A stretch of 64,000 nucleotides of DNA from contig NZ_CP155073.1 of assembly GCF_039621805.1 (NCBI RefSeq), forward strand, positions 2,232,001 to 2,296,000, read 5' to 3'. The position numbers were made by a program, and so were the translations under genes. The DNA is from Paraburkholderia sp. PREW-6R (lineage in GTDB: Bacteria; Pseudomonadota; Gammaproteobacteria; Burkholderiales; Burkholderiaceae). Below are positions 37,745-46,327 of the stretch, in pieces; positions within the stretch are counted from its first letter, which is position 1, and each line of letters opens with the position of its first letter. The notes beneath the pieces were generated by a model, which saw only the letters and a list, made by a program, of their open reading frames with translations, did no database searches and was not told where the DNA came from.

Positions 37745-38551
37745 GTGAAGATTCGAGTGTTGTCCGACCTGCATCTGGAGAACGACGAGCCGGAGCTGGT
37801 CCCGCACGCGCCGGCCGATCTGATCGTGCTGGCGGGCGACATCCACAATCATGCGGCCGGACCGCGCTGGGCGGCGCAGACTTTCGACGGCACCGTGCCG
37901 GTCATTTATGTGCCGGGGAACCACGAGTATTACGACGGCGAATTCGGCGCGCTAGAAGCCGCGATGCACGACGCGGCCGAACAGGTCGACAACGTACACG
38001 TGCTGAATAATGCCGCGCTCGTCGATCCGCAGGGCCGCTGGCGCGTGCTCGGCACGACGCTGTGGACGGACTTCGCGTTATTCGGAGCGCAAGCGGAAGC
38101 TGTCGCTGAATCGGTGGAAGCGGCGAGCAAGGTCATGCTCGACTTTCACGGTGTCATTCAGATGCATTGGCCGAACACGACTCACGACGCACCGCGTCAC
38201 TTCACGCCTGCCGACTCACTCGCATTGCATCGCCAGGCGCGCACGTGGCTCGCAGGGGAGCTGGCCAAACCGTTCGGCGGCAAAACGATCGTCGTTACGC
38301 ATCACGCACCGCATCGGCTGAGTCTGGCCGAGCGCTATGCTGAAGACCGCGTGTCGGCGGGCTTCGTCAATCACCTGCCGGAACTGGTGCGCGCGCCCGT
38401 CGACCTGTGGATTCACGGCCATACGCATACGTCGTTCGACTACACCGTGCACGGCACGCGCGTGGTGTGCAATCCGCGCGGCTACTTCGACCGGCGCACC
38501 CGCCAGTGGGAAAATCCGCAGTTTGCGTGGGACAAGGTGGTCGAAATCTGA
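37745..38551 (+). CDS. calcineurin-type metallophosphoesterase
   Basis: A 268-residue metallophosphoesterase. All dimetal motifs are present in order: LSDLHLE (D-x-H), LAGDIHNH (GD), PGNHEYYDGE (GNHE), VVTHHAPH and IHGHTHTSFDY (GHTH). The substrate (nucleotide, phosphodiester or protein) is unknown. GTG 37745 is preferred because GAGGAG lies 8 bp upstream; GTG 37739 is in frame but too close to it. It follows the FAD oxidase by about 60 bp. Confidence 0.9.
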   Translation: MKIRVLSDLHLENDEPELVPHAPADLIVLAGDIHNHAAGPRWAAQTFDGTVPVIYVPGNHEYYDGEFGALEAAMHDAAEQVDNVHVLNNAALVDPQGRWRVLGTTLWTDFALFGAQAEAVAESVEAASKVMLDFHGVIQMHWPNTTHDAPRHFTPADSLALHRQARTWLAGELAKPFGGKTIVVTHHAPHRLSLAERYAEDRVSAGFVNHLPELVRAPVDLWIHGHTHTSFDYTVHGTRVVCNPRGYFDRRTRQWENPQFAWDKVVEI

Positions 38552-38713
38552 CGCGGCTGCGGGGGAGTGGCAACGCGGATCATTCACTCGGTGCCGCTTC
38601 ATAGCACGAGCGCATTAGCACGAAACGCGCTGGCCAGAGGTACGCCACTGAATGTGGAAGACATTAATCCCGGCTGCAGCGAAACGGCTGCGCGCAGCGC
38701 GCCGCCACTTATC

Positions 38714-38872
38714 TCAACGATCGCGCCGTTGACCCTGCTCGCCCGGCCGCTCGACTTTGATCGGCACCAGTTGCGGCTGCTGTTCGCGCAGGCGGCGCAG
38801 CAAATCGCGCGAGGCGGCGATTCCGATCAGACCAAACATGACGGCCACGCCGATCATCAAATGCGTATCCAT
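38714..38872 (-). CDS. small single-pass membrane protein of unknown function
   Basis: A 52-residue protein. Residues 1-17 form one membrane helix (MDTHLMIGVAVMFGLIG), followed by a basic, Gln/Arg-rich cytoplasmic tail (SRDLLRRLREQQPQLVPIKVERP). GAGGGA lies 4-5 bp upstream of ATG 38872, and the helix-plus-basic-tail pattern argues for a real gene. I recognise no family. It stands alone between the phosphoesterase and the LysR gene. Confidence 0.55.
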   Translation of the reverse strand: MDTHLMIGVAVMFGLIGIAASRDLLRRLREQQPQLVPIKVERPGEQGQRRDR

Positions 38873-39083
38873 GATTCCCTCGTCCTTCCGTTTTTGCAGA
38901 TTTGCCAGACCGCGGCGGCATGAAACTTTACGAGCCAAATGCGGGCAAAGTCGCACCTGCCGCAGCGCATGACTGACACGTTAGCAAAACGAATACACCA
39001 CAGAAGTAAGGAAATGTTGCGGCGCGTCAGCGTTGTAACGGGGCCGGACCATCACCCACCGCCCCCCATGTCGCCATGCCAAT

Positions 39084-40022
39084 TCAGGCGCGCGCGAACT
39101 GCCGCAATTCCTGTTGATCCACGGCGAGCGTCGCCGGCAATTCGTCACGCAGGAATTCCACCCAGGTACGAATTTTTGCGTCCAGATACTGACGCGATGG
39201 GTACAGCGCGTACAGATTCATTTCCTGCGACGTGTACTCGGGCAACAGCCACACGAGTTCGCCGTTTCGCAAACCGCTGATCGCCGAATAAATCGGAATG
39301 AGGCCGACGCCCATCCCGCTGCTCACCGCCACTGCCATCGCTTCGGCGACATTCACCTGAAACGTGGTCGCGCCGAGCATGACGGTTTCTTCGCCGTTCG
39401 GGCCGTCGAAAGTCCATTTGTCGGTTGGGAAGACCGGCGTGACCATTTGCAGACACGTGTGCTGGATCAAATCCGCGGGCGTTTGCGGCGCGCCATGTCG
39501 CTCCAGATATTTCGGCGACGCGCACGCGATGCTAAACGCGCTGCCGAGCCGTTGTGATACCAGACCCGAGTCCGGCAGACCGGTGGCGAGCGTCAGTGAT
39601 ACGTCAAAACCTTCGTCGAGTAGATCGGGCATACGCTGCGCAAGCGTCAGTTCGATATGCACGTCCGGATAACGCTCCTGGTAACGACCAACCGCAGGCA
39701 CCACATAGTGCTGGCCGAAGCTCGTCATGGCGTGAACTTTCAGTTTGCCGGACGGGCGCGCATGCGCGTCGCTGGCCTCCGCTTCGGCCTGGTCCACGTA
39801 CGCGAGGATCTGCTCGCAGCGCTGAAGGTATCGTTCGCCCGCCTCCGTCAGCGCAATGCGGCGCGTGGTGCGGTTCAGCAGGCGGGTCCGCAGATGCGCT
39901 TCCAGATCGGACACGGCGCGCGATGCGTAAGCCGTGGTCGTATTCAGGTGTTGCGCGGCACCTGTAAAGCTGCCTGCTTCGACTACGCGGACAAAAACGC
40001 GCATGTTCTGGAGCGTATCCAT
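39084..40022 (-). CDS. LysR family transcriptional regulator of the FUSC efflux operon
   Basis: A 312-residue LysR regulator. The winged helix at residues 1-60 reads MRVFVRVVEAGSFTGAAQHLNTTTAYASRAVSDLEAHLRTRLLNRTTRRIALTEAG in separate blocks typical of the family. The effector domain follows from KLKVHAMTSFG. GGAAAGG lies upstream of the ATG. It is transcribed divergently from the outer-membrane efflux gene across 166 bp, the usual position of an AaeR-like activator of an aromatic-acid efflux operon. The inducer is not known. Confidence 0.93.
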   Translation of the reverse strand: MDTLQNMRVFVRVVEAGSFTGAAQHLNTTTAYASRAVSDLEAHLRTRLLNRTTRRIALTEAGERYLQRCEQILAYVDQAEAEASDAHARPSGKLKVHAMTSFGQHYVVPAVGRYQERYPDVHIELTLAQRMPDLLDEGFDVSLTLATGLPDSGLVSQRLGSAFSIACASPKYLERHGAPQTPADLIQHTCLQMVTPVFPTDKWTFDGPNGEETVMLGATTFQVNVAEAMAVAVSSGMGVGLIPIYSAISGLRNGELVWLLPEYTSQEMNLYALYPSRQYLDAKIRTWVEFLRDELPATLAVDQQELRQFARA

Positions 40023-40057
40023 GACCTTTCCAACATCGATGCCGTAAATTGGAGGCG

Positions 40058-40070
40058 ATTGTTACACAAT
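40058..40070. promoter_or_regulatory. candidate LysR operator
   Basis: A perfect 13-bp palindrome ATTGT-TAC-ACAAT lies 36 bp upstream of the LysR start and 119 bp upstream of the efflux operon. A further GATTGTC half-site lies about 10 bp away. The position and AT-rich dyad suit a LysR recognition site. Confidence 0.5.
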
Positions 40071-40145
40071 TCGCAAAGGCGATTGTCTCATATCGCGTAA
40101 GAATGCCTTGCATCTTTACCGGTTATTCCCCAATCAATCAAAAAA

Positions 40146-40151
40146 TATAAT
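40146..40151 (+). promoter_or_regulatory. -10 box of the efflux operon
   Basis: TATAAT lies 37 bp before the GTG start of the outer-membrane factor. The -35 at 17 bp is the poor TTATTC, as expected for a promoter needing LysR activation. Confidence 0.45.
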
Positions 40152-40188
40152 TGCACGCAGGCATCTATAGTCAATTTTGGAGGAAATC

Positions 40189-41868
40189 GTGCAGTCTCCG
40201 GTACAAAAAGGGATCGCTACAAGTGTAGTTCTTACGATCCTATTAACAATCGCCGGCTGTGCAAATACCGGGGGCATCGCGCCGCAGACGACCACTGCCG
40301 AACCGTCGTCGCTCGACGTCGGCAACGCGATCCGGGCGGCTGATGCGGACGCGCAATGGCCCGCCGCCGACTGGTGGCGCGCGTACAACGACCCGCAGCT
40401 CAATCAGTGGATCGAAGCCGCTCAGGCGGACAACCCGACTCTTGCCGCTGCCCAGGCCCGCGTGCGGCAAGCCATGTCCATGGCGGGCGTCGCGCGTTCG
40501 GCACTTGCGCCGCAGGTCAACGGCAGCCTGTCGATCCAGCGCCAGAAGTGGGCCGACAACCTTTACTACGGCCCGGGACCGCTCGCGGGCGAGCAGTCGT
40601 GGAACAACACCGGCACGCTGGGTCTGTCGTACCACCTCGACATCTGGGGCAAAGACAAAAATGCGGCGGAGCGCGCGCTCGACGCCGCGCACGCGAGCGC
40701 GGCCGATGCACGCGCCGCGCAGCTCGAACTGCAAGGCAATGTGGTGCGTACCTACATCGAGATGTCGCTGAATTACGCGCTGCTCGACATCGCCAGACAG
40801 ACGCTGCAACAGCAGCAACAGATCGTGGATCTTGCCAACCGTCGTCTGAACGGCGGTATCGGCACGCAACTCGAAGTGAGCCAGGCCGAAACGCCGCTGC
40901 CCGAGTACGAGCGCCAGATCGACGCGATCGAGGAAAAGATCGCCCTCGGCCGCAACCAGCTCGCGGCGCTTGCAGGCAAGGGCCCGGGCGCGGGCGACGC
41001 GATCCAGCGCCCGACGCTGTCGCTCACCGCGCCCGCCGGCTTGCCGAGCACGCTGCCCGCCGACCTGATCGGCCATCGTCCGGACGTGGTCGCGGCGCGC
41101 TGGACGGTGGCGGCGCAGGCGCGTGGCATCGACGTCGCCAAGGCCAATTTCTATCCGGACATCAACCTGCTGGCCTCGATCGGCGGCTACGCGGCAATGG
41201 GACCGCTGTTTCAGTTCCTGAAGAATCCGTCGCATAGCTGGAGCGCGGGTCCGGCGCTGTCGCTGCCCATTTTCGACGGTGGCCGCTTACGCTCGGAACT
41301 CGGTGCGGCGTCGGCGGGTTATGACGTGGCAGTCGAGAACTACAACCAGTCGATCGTCGGCGCGCTGAAGGACATTTCGGACCAGGTGATCCGCATCCGT
41401 TCGCTCGCGACTCAGGCCAACGACGCCGACCGTTCGGTCGCCGCCGCCCGCAAGAACTACGAGCTGTCGCGCGAAGGCTACCGGCGCGGTCTGACCGACT
41501 ATCTGAACGTGCTGATCGCGCAGAACCAGTTGCTGCGCGCGCAGGAAGGCGTCGCGAAGATCCAGGCGGAACGCCTGGGCGCGCATGCGTCGCTCGTGAC
41601 TGCGCTGGGCGGCGGACTGGATGAGCCGGCCAACGGTCCTCAGCCGGGCGACACGCTGCCTGCGCACGGAAAAGGCCGGGTCCATGCGCCGGCGATACCC
41701 GACGCGGCAACAGCCGCCAGGAACGCAACTGGCGCAACGACGGCAACCGCCGCAAAGAACGCAGCAGACGCAACGACGACGACAACCGCCGCAACCGGAC
41801 CCGCAGCGGCGGCAGCAACCATACCCTCCGCCGCGCCTTCGCCCGCTCGCGCGGTCGCAGCCGAGTGA
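40189..41868 (+). CDS. outer membrane efflux lipoprotein (NodT/FusA type)
   Basis: A 559-residue TolC-like outer membrane factor. A lipoprotein signal peptide ends in the lipobox LTIAGC at about residue 24. Two OEP repeats follow (WWRAYNDPQLNQWIEAAQADNPTLAAAQARV and the second around LPSTLPADLIGHRPDVVAARW). The last ~75 residues are a low-complexity Ala/Thr tail unusual for the family. GTG 40189 is chosen because GGAGGA lies just upstream (40179-40184). It is the first gene of the FUSC efflux operon and would form the exit duct. Confidence 0.92.
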   Translation: MQSPVQKGIATSVVLTILLTIAGCANTGGIAPQTTTAEPSSLDVGNAIRAADADAQWPAADWWRAYNDPQLNQWIEAAQADNPTLAAAQARVRQAMSMAGVARSALAPQVNGSLSIQRQKWADNLYYGPGPLAGEQSWNNTGTLGLSYHLDIWGKDKNAAERALDAAHASAADARAAQLELQGNVVRTYIEMSLNYALLDIARQTLQQQQQIVDLANRRLNGGIGTQLEVSQAETPLPEYERQIDAIEEKIALGRNQLAALAGKGPGAGDAIQRPTLSLTAPAGLPSTLPADLIGHRPDVVAARWTVAAQARGIDVAKANFYPDINLLASIGGYAAMGPLFQFLKNPSHSWSAGPALSLPIFDGGRLRSELGAASAGYDVAVENYNQSIVGALKDISDQVIRIRSLATQANDADRSVAAARKNYELSREGYRRGLTDYLNVLIAQNQLLRAQEGVAKIQAERLGAHASLVTALGGGLDEPANGPQPGDTLPAHGKGRVHAPAIPDAATAARNATGATTATAAKNAADATTTTTAATGPAAAAATIPSAAPSPARAVAAE

Positions 41869-41879
41869 GGAAGCCGGCC

Positions 41880-44090
41880 ATGTCAGCTCCCTCCTCCTCT
41901 GCCGCGCGTCCCGCGTCGTTCGGTGCGCTTTGGCCGGCCATCGCCGAATGGGCGCGCAGCGACGGCCTCACGTGGATTTATCTCTTCAAGGCGCTCGCCG
42001 CGTGCTTCCTTGCGCTGGGCGTCGCGATGAAGCTCGACCTGCCGCAGCCGCGCACCGCCATGACCACGGTGTTCATCGTGATGCAGCCGCAAAGCGGCAT
42101 GGTGTTCGCCAAAAGCTTTTACCGGATCTGCGGCACGCTGGTCGGGCTCGTCGTCATGCTTGCGCTGATCGGCCTGTTCTCGCAACAACCCGAGCTGTTC
42201 ATCATCACGACGGCAATCTGGGTCGGTATCTGCACTGCCGGCGCTGCGCGCAATCGTAACTTTCGCTCCTATGGCTTCGTGCTGGCCGGCTACACGGCCG
42301 CGCTAATCGGCATCCCGGCGTCGCAGCATCCGGACGGCGCCTTTCTCAGCGCGCTCACTCGGGTCGCCGAAGTCGTGGTCGGTATCGTCTGCGCGGGAGC
42401 GGTAAGCGCCCTCGTGTTTCCGCAGTTGACCGGCTTGCAGATGCGCAGCACGGTGCGCGCGCGGTTCTCCGCGTTCGTCGAGTATGTGTCGGCGTCGCTG
42501 GCCGGCCGCAACGATCGCGCGCAGATCGAGGCGACCAACGCGCGCTTCGTCGCCGATATCGTCGGCTTCGAGGCGGCGCGCAGCGTGGCGGTGTTCGAGG
42601 GTCCCGATTCGCGGATGCGCGGCGGCCGCCTCGCACGTCTGAACAGCGAGTTCATGACCGCGTCGACGCGCTTTCATGCGCTGCATCAACTGATGAACCG
42701 GCTGCGCGGCGCCCCTAACCGCGCTTCGATGATCGCGGTCGACGCGCTCGAACCGTACTTCAAGGAAATCGCCCCGCTGCTCGCCCGGTCCGGCGAGCCG
42801 GTGTTAAGCGCTGCCGACGCCGCGCACGCCGCCGCGCAGCTTGACGCCTACAAGGCCGAACTGCCCGGCCGCGTGCGTGCGACCCGCGCGGACCTGCAAG
42901 CGCATCCGGACGCGCCGCTACTCGACTTCGACACCGCCGCTGAACTGCTGTATCGCTTCATCGACGATCTGCACGCTTATGCGGCGACCTATGCGTCGCT
43001 CGCCGTCGACACGCACGCGCGCGAGCGCTGGATCGAGCGCTACGAGCCGAAGACGAACGCGATTGCCGCGGGCGTGTCCGGCGTGCGCGCGGCGCTCGTC
43101 ATGATGGTGCTGGGCGCTTTCTGGATCGCGACGGCCTGGCCGAGCGGCTCCACGTTGACGCTGAACGCGGCGGCGGTGTGCGCGCTGGCGTCGTCGTCGC
43201 CGAATCCGAAGCGCACGGCGTTCCAGATGGCGGCGGGCACACTGGCCGCGTCGGTCATGGGCATGATCGCGGTGTACGGGGTGTTTCCGCATATCGACGG
43301 CTTTCCGCTGCTGTGCGCGGCGCTCACGCCATTCCTGCTGCTCGGCGTGTTCATGACGACGCGACCGGCGCTCGCCGGTTACGGAGTCGGCTACTGCATC
43401 TTTTTCTGCTTCCTGGCCGGCCCGGACAACGTGATCCATTACGACCCGAGCGGCACGATCAACGACGCGATTGCACTGGTGCTGTCGATGCTGGTGGCGT
43501 CGATCGCGTTTGCGGTGCTGCTGCCGCCATCCACACCGTGGCTGCGCAACCGCCTGCTCGTCGATCTGCGCCGTCAGGTGGTGCTGGCGAGCCGCGCGGG
43601 GCGACGGCGGGTGCGTTCGCGCTTCGAGAGCGGCGCGCGCGATCTGATGTTCCAGATCAACGCGCTCGCGCCGACCGAGCCCGAGTTGAAACGCGACACG
43701 TTGCGCTGGCTCTTTTCGGTGCTCGAAGTGGGCAACGCGGTGATCGATCTACGCATGGAGATCGCGGCCCTGCCCGCCGACGCCCGCTACGCGAAGTCGA
43801 CGCCATGGCGCGTTGCGTTGCGCGCCGTGCGCGATGCACTGATTGCGCTGTTCGACAAGCCGCGCGGCGACCGCCTCGAGCGCGCGCTCGCCGCGACGGA
43901 CGACGCGATCGCGGCCATGCAACAGATGCTGGCAGCCGTCACGCCGCAGCGTGACGAGCGGCACCGGCTGCAACGCATTCTCAGTCAACTGCATTTCATT
44001 CGTACCGCGCTGCTCGATCCGCAATCACCGCTCGAACCGTTGATGAGCGGACGTGCCGACGCGCCAGAAGGAGTTCATCATGCCGCGTGA
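41880..44090 (+). CDS. FUSC family aromatic-acid/fusaric-acid efflux permease (AaeB type)
   Basis: A 736-residue inner-membrane pump of the FUSC/AaeB family. Two membrane bundles of about five or six helices each (starting WIYLFKALAACFLALGVAMKLDLP and GVSGVRAALVMMVLGAFWIATAWP) are separated by a soluble helical region, with a second cytoplasmic region at the C-terminus. GAGGAA lies 7 bp upstream of ATG 41880, 11 bp past the previous stop. Members export aromatic acids such as p-hydroxybenzoate or fusaric acid, powered by the proton gradient. Confidence 0.92.
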   Translation: MSAPSSSAARPASFGALWPAIAEWARSDGLTWIYLFKALAACFLALGVAMKLDLPQPRTAMTTVFIVMQPQSGMVFAKSFYRICGTLVGLVVMLALIGLFSQQPELFIITTAIWVGICTAGAARNRNFRSYGFVLAGYTAALIGIPASQHPDGAFLSALTRVAEVVVGIVCAGAVSALVFPQLTGLQMRSTVRARFSAFVEYVSASLAGRNDRAQIEATNARFVADIVGFEAARSVAVFEGPDSRMRGGRLARLNSEFMTASTRFHALHQLMNRLRGAPNRASMIAVDALEPYFKEIAPLLARSGEPVLSAADAAHAAAQLDAYKAELPGRVRATRADLQAHPDAPLLDFDTAAELLYRFIDDLHAYAATYASLAVDTHARERWIERYEPKTNAIAAGVSGVRAALVMMVLGAFWIATAWPSGSTLTLNAAAVCALASSSPNPKRTAFQMAAGTLAASVMGMIAVYGVFPHIDGFPLLCAALTPFLLLGVFMTTRPALAGYGVGYCIFFCFLAGPDNVIHYDPSGTINDAIALVLSMLVASIAFAVLLPPSTPWLRNRLLVDLRRQVVLASRAGRRRVRSRFESGARDLMFQINALAPTEPELKRDTLRWLFSVLEVGNAVIDLRMEIAALPADARYAKSTPWRVALRAVRDALIALFDKPRGDRLERALAATDDAIAAMQQMLAAVTPQRDERHRLQRILSQLHFIRTALLDPQSPLEPLMSGRADAPEGVHHAA

Positions 44091-44280
44091 TATTGCCGTT
44101 TTCGATGCTTACGTGCCGGCCATCGTGCTGCTGTTTATTGCGGGTGCCGCGCTGACGTGGGCGCTGGATCGCGTGATCGCCGTAACCGGCCTGTATCGCG
44201 TGGTGTGGCACCCGTCCCTGTTCCGGGCAAGTTTGCTCGTGTGTGTGTGCGGCGTGCTGGGTCTCGCCGTTTATCGTTGA
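44080..44280 (+). CDS. DUF1656 (AaeX-type) small membrane protein
   Basis: A 66-residue protein with two membrane helices (YVPAIVLLFIAGAALTWALDRVI and FRASLLVCVCGVLGLAVY), matching DUF1656/AaeX, which nearly always lies between a FUSC permease and its HlyD partner. AAGGAG lies 6 bp upstream of ATG 44080, within the end of the permease gene (11-bp overlap), so translation is coupled. The molecular role is not known. Confidence 0.92.
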   Translation: MPRDIAVFDAYVPAIVLLFIAGAALTWALDRVIAVTGLYRVVWHPSLFRASLLVCVCGVLGLAVYR

Positions 44281-44292
44281 TCAGAGTCGAAA

Positions 44293-45153
44293 ATGACTAT
44301 CCGAAATCTTGTGGGCTTCGTCGCGACAGCCGTTATTTTCATCGTCGCCATTTTGATTGGACGCGTGCTGTGGGTTCATTACATGGATGAACCGTGGACT
44401 CGCGATGGGCGCGTGCGTGCCGAGATCGTGAATGTCGCGCCGGACGTATCGGGCGCGGTGGTCGATCTGCCGGTGAAAGACAATCAGTTGGTGAAGAAGG
44501 GCGACCTGTTGATGCAGATCGATCCGTCGCACTATGAGATTGCGGTCGAGCAGGCGCAGGCTGCGGTTGCCGCGCGCAAGGCCGAGTTGCAGATGAAGCG
44601 TGACGATGCGCAACGTCGGGCGGACATGGATGCTCTGGTCGTGTCCAAGGAGAGCCGTGAGAACGCGACCCATACGGCGTCGGCCGCGGAGGCGTCCTAT
44701 CAGCAGGCGCTCGCCGCGCTCGACGCCGCCAAGCTGAACCTGGCGCGCACGCGGGTCGTCTCGCCGGTGGATGGCTACGTGACGAATCTGAGCGTGTTTC
44801 GCGGTGATTACGCGACGGCTGGGTCGGCCAAGCTGGCGATTGTCGATAGCCACTCGTTCTGGGTTTATGGGTACTTCGAGGAAACCAAGTTGCCGCATGT
44901 TCGCGTTGGCGATAAGGCTCAGGTGCGGCTGATGAGTGGTGGCACCTTGCAGGGGCATGTCGAGAGTATTTCCCGGGGGATTTACGATCGGGATAATCCC
45001 GAGAGCCGGGAGTTGCTGGCTGATGTGAATCCTACTTTTAACTGGGTGAGGTTGGCGCAGCGGGTGCCTGTGAGAGTGGCTATCGATGCGGTGCCGGCTG
45101 GGGTTGTTCTGGCGGCGGGGATTACTTGTACTGTTGTGGTGTTGCCTGGTTAA
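44293..45153 (+). CDS. HlyD family efflux adaptor (AaeA type)
   Basis: A 286-residue periplasmic adaptor. An N-terminal membrane anchor (LVGFVATAVIFIVAILIGRVLWVHYMDEPWTRDGRV) is followed by a biotinyl-lipoyl-like half (VAPDVSGAVVDLPVKDNQLVKKGDLLMQID), a short coiled-coil hairpin, the second lipoyl half (VVSPVDGYVTNLSVFRGDY) and a beta-barrel. It joins the FUSC pump to the outer-membrane duct. It is the last gene of the operon, 12 bp after the DUF1656 gene. Confidence 0.93.
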   Translation: MTIRNLVGFVATAVIFIVAILIGRVLWVHYMDEPWTRDGRVRAEIVNVAPDVSGAVVDLPVKDNQLVKKGDLLMQIDPSHYEIAVEQAQAAVAARKAELQMKRDDAQRRADMDALVVSKESRENATHTASAAEASYQQALAALDAAKLNLARTRVVSPVDGYVTNLSVFRGDYATAGSAKLAIVDSHSFWVYGYFEETKLPHVRVGDKAQVRLMSGGTLQGHVESISRGIYDRDNPESRELLADVNPTFNWVRLAQRVPVRVAIDAVPAGVVLAAGITCTVVVLPG

Positions 45154-45385
45154 GAGGTGGCTTTTTTGTGGGTTTTTTGCCTGCGGCGGCTGGTTTTGGT
45201 TTGGCTTTGCTTGATCCTGGTCTTTCCCTGTTGGCCTTTCCTTGATTCGCTTGTGGTCTATTGGCGTTGCCCCTGTGCGGGGCGGCACTCACTTTCTTTG
45301 CGGCCGCAAAGAAAGTAAGCAAAGAAAGCGGCTCACACCGCCAGCCACGAAGCGGGCACCCCGGCTTGGAGGGCATATTGGTTCG

Positions 45386-45826
45386 ATCTACGAATGATCC
45401 CCCGCACACTCCACGCCCGTGACACAGCCGTCATCCGCTCCCACTCCGCACTTCGTGCGTCGCGGACGGGTCTGCCAGGGAAACTAGGGGTGCGCTGACA
45501 TGGCGGTGGGGCCATCGGCTTCGCCTCGGCGATGCGCCGGAAAAACCGATGGTCCAGATTTGCGCGGGGCGCGCGGACAACCGATGGTTGGGGATGTGCC
45601 CGGGGGCGCGCGTAGCGCTGCCGGAAGAATGACTGCCTTGTCACGGGAGCGGAGTGTGCGGGAGCACGGATTCCAGATGGGCCACTGCATCCTGCAAGCC
45701 AAGGGACCCGCTTAAGAATTAGCGGTTTGAGCCGCTTTCTCTTGCCTACTTCTCTTTGCGGCGGCAAAGAGAAGTAGGTGCCGCCCCGCACAGGGGCGAT
45801 GCTAATAGACCACAAGCAAAACAAGG
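45386..45826. repeat. 441-bp tandem repeat, copy 1
   Basis: Aligns end to end with copy 2 at roughly 90 percent identity by eye. It runs from ATCTACGAATGATCC to AACAAGG and abuts copy 2 exactly, with no spacer. Confidence 0.85.
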
Positions 45827-46267
45827 ATCTACGAACGATCCCTCGCACCCTCCCCGCCCGTGACAAAGCCATCATCCGCTCCCACTCCGCACTGCGTGCG
45901 TCGCGGACGGATCTGCCAGGGAAACCAGGGTGCGGTAACACGGCGGCGGAGCCATCGGCTTCACCCCGGCGAGGCGCCGGAAAAAACCGATGGTCCAGAT
46001 TTGCGCGGGGCGCGCGGACAACCGATGGTTGGGGATGTACCCGGGGGCGCGCGTAGCGCTGCCGGAAGAATGACTGCCTTGTCACGGAAGCGGAGTGTGC
46101 GGGGGCACGGATTCCAGATGGGCCACTGCCTCTTGCAACCCGCGGGCCCCGCTTAAGAGTTAGCGGTTTGAGCCGCTTTCTCTTGCCTACTTCTCTTTGC
46201 GGCGGCAAAGAGAAGTAGGTGCCGCCCCGCACAGGGGCGACGCTAATAAACCACAAGCAAAACAAGG
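45827..46267. repeat. 441-bp tandem repeat, copy 2
   Basis: The second head-to-tail unit, from ATCTACGAACGATCC to AACAAGG. Most differences from copy 1 are substitutions in the first half; the second half is nearly identical. Confidence 0.85.
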
Positions 46268-46327
46268 AAAGGCCAAAAAAACCAGCCAAAGGCAAAAAAC
46301 CAGCCAAAGGCAAAAAACCAAAGGCTA

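Larger units (their letters stand above)
45231..46276. repeat. palindrome-ended intergenic repeat element containing a tandem 441-bp duplication
   Basis: The element fills the gap between the convergent HlyD and chemoreceptor genes. Its left end (45231-45338) is an inverted copy of its right end (46164-46276) at high identity. Two head-to-tail copies of about 441 bp lie inside (45386-45826 and 45827-46267). Each arm contains a near-perfect hairpin: 45291-45316 is a 26-bp palindrome, and 45745-45778 and 46186-46219 each form a 15-bp stem. There is no transposase. It resembles a dispersed intergenic repeat family of Paraburkholderia, perhaps a non-autonomous mobile element. Confidence 0.8.

Noticed and set aside
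45154..46327. Insertion sequence with transposase
   Set aside because: The inverted ends are real, but no frame inside has a DDE, HUH or serine-recombinase motif.
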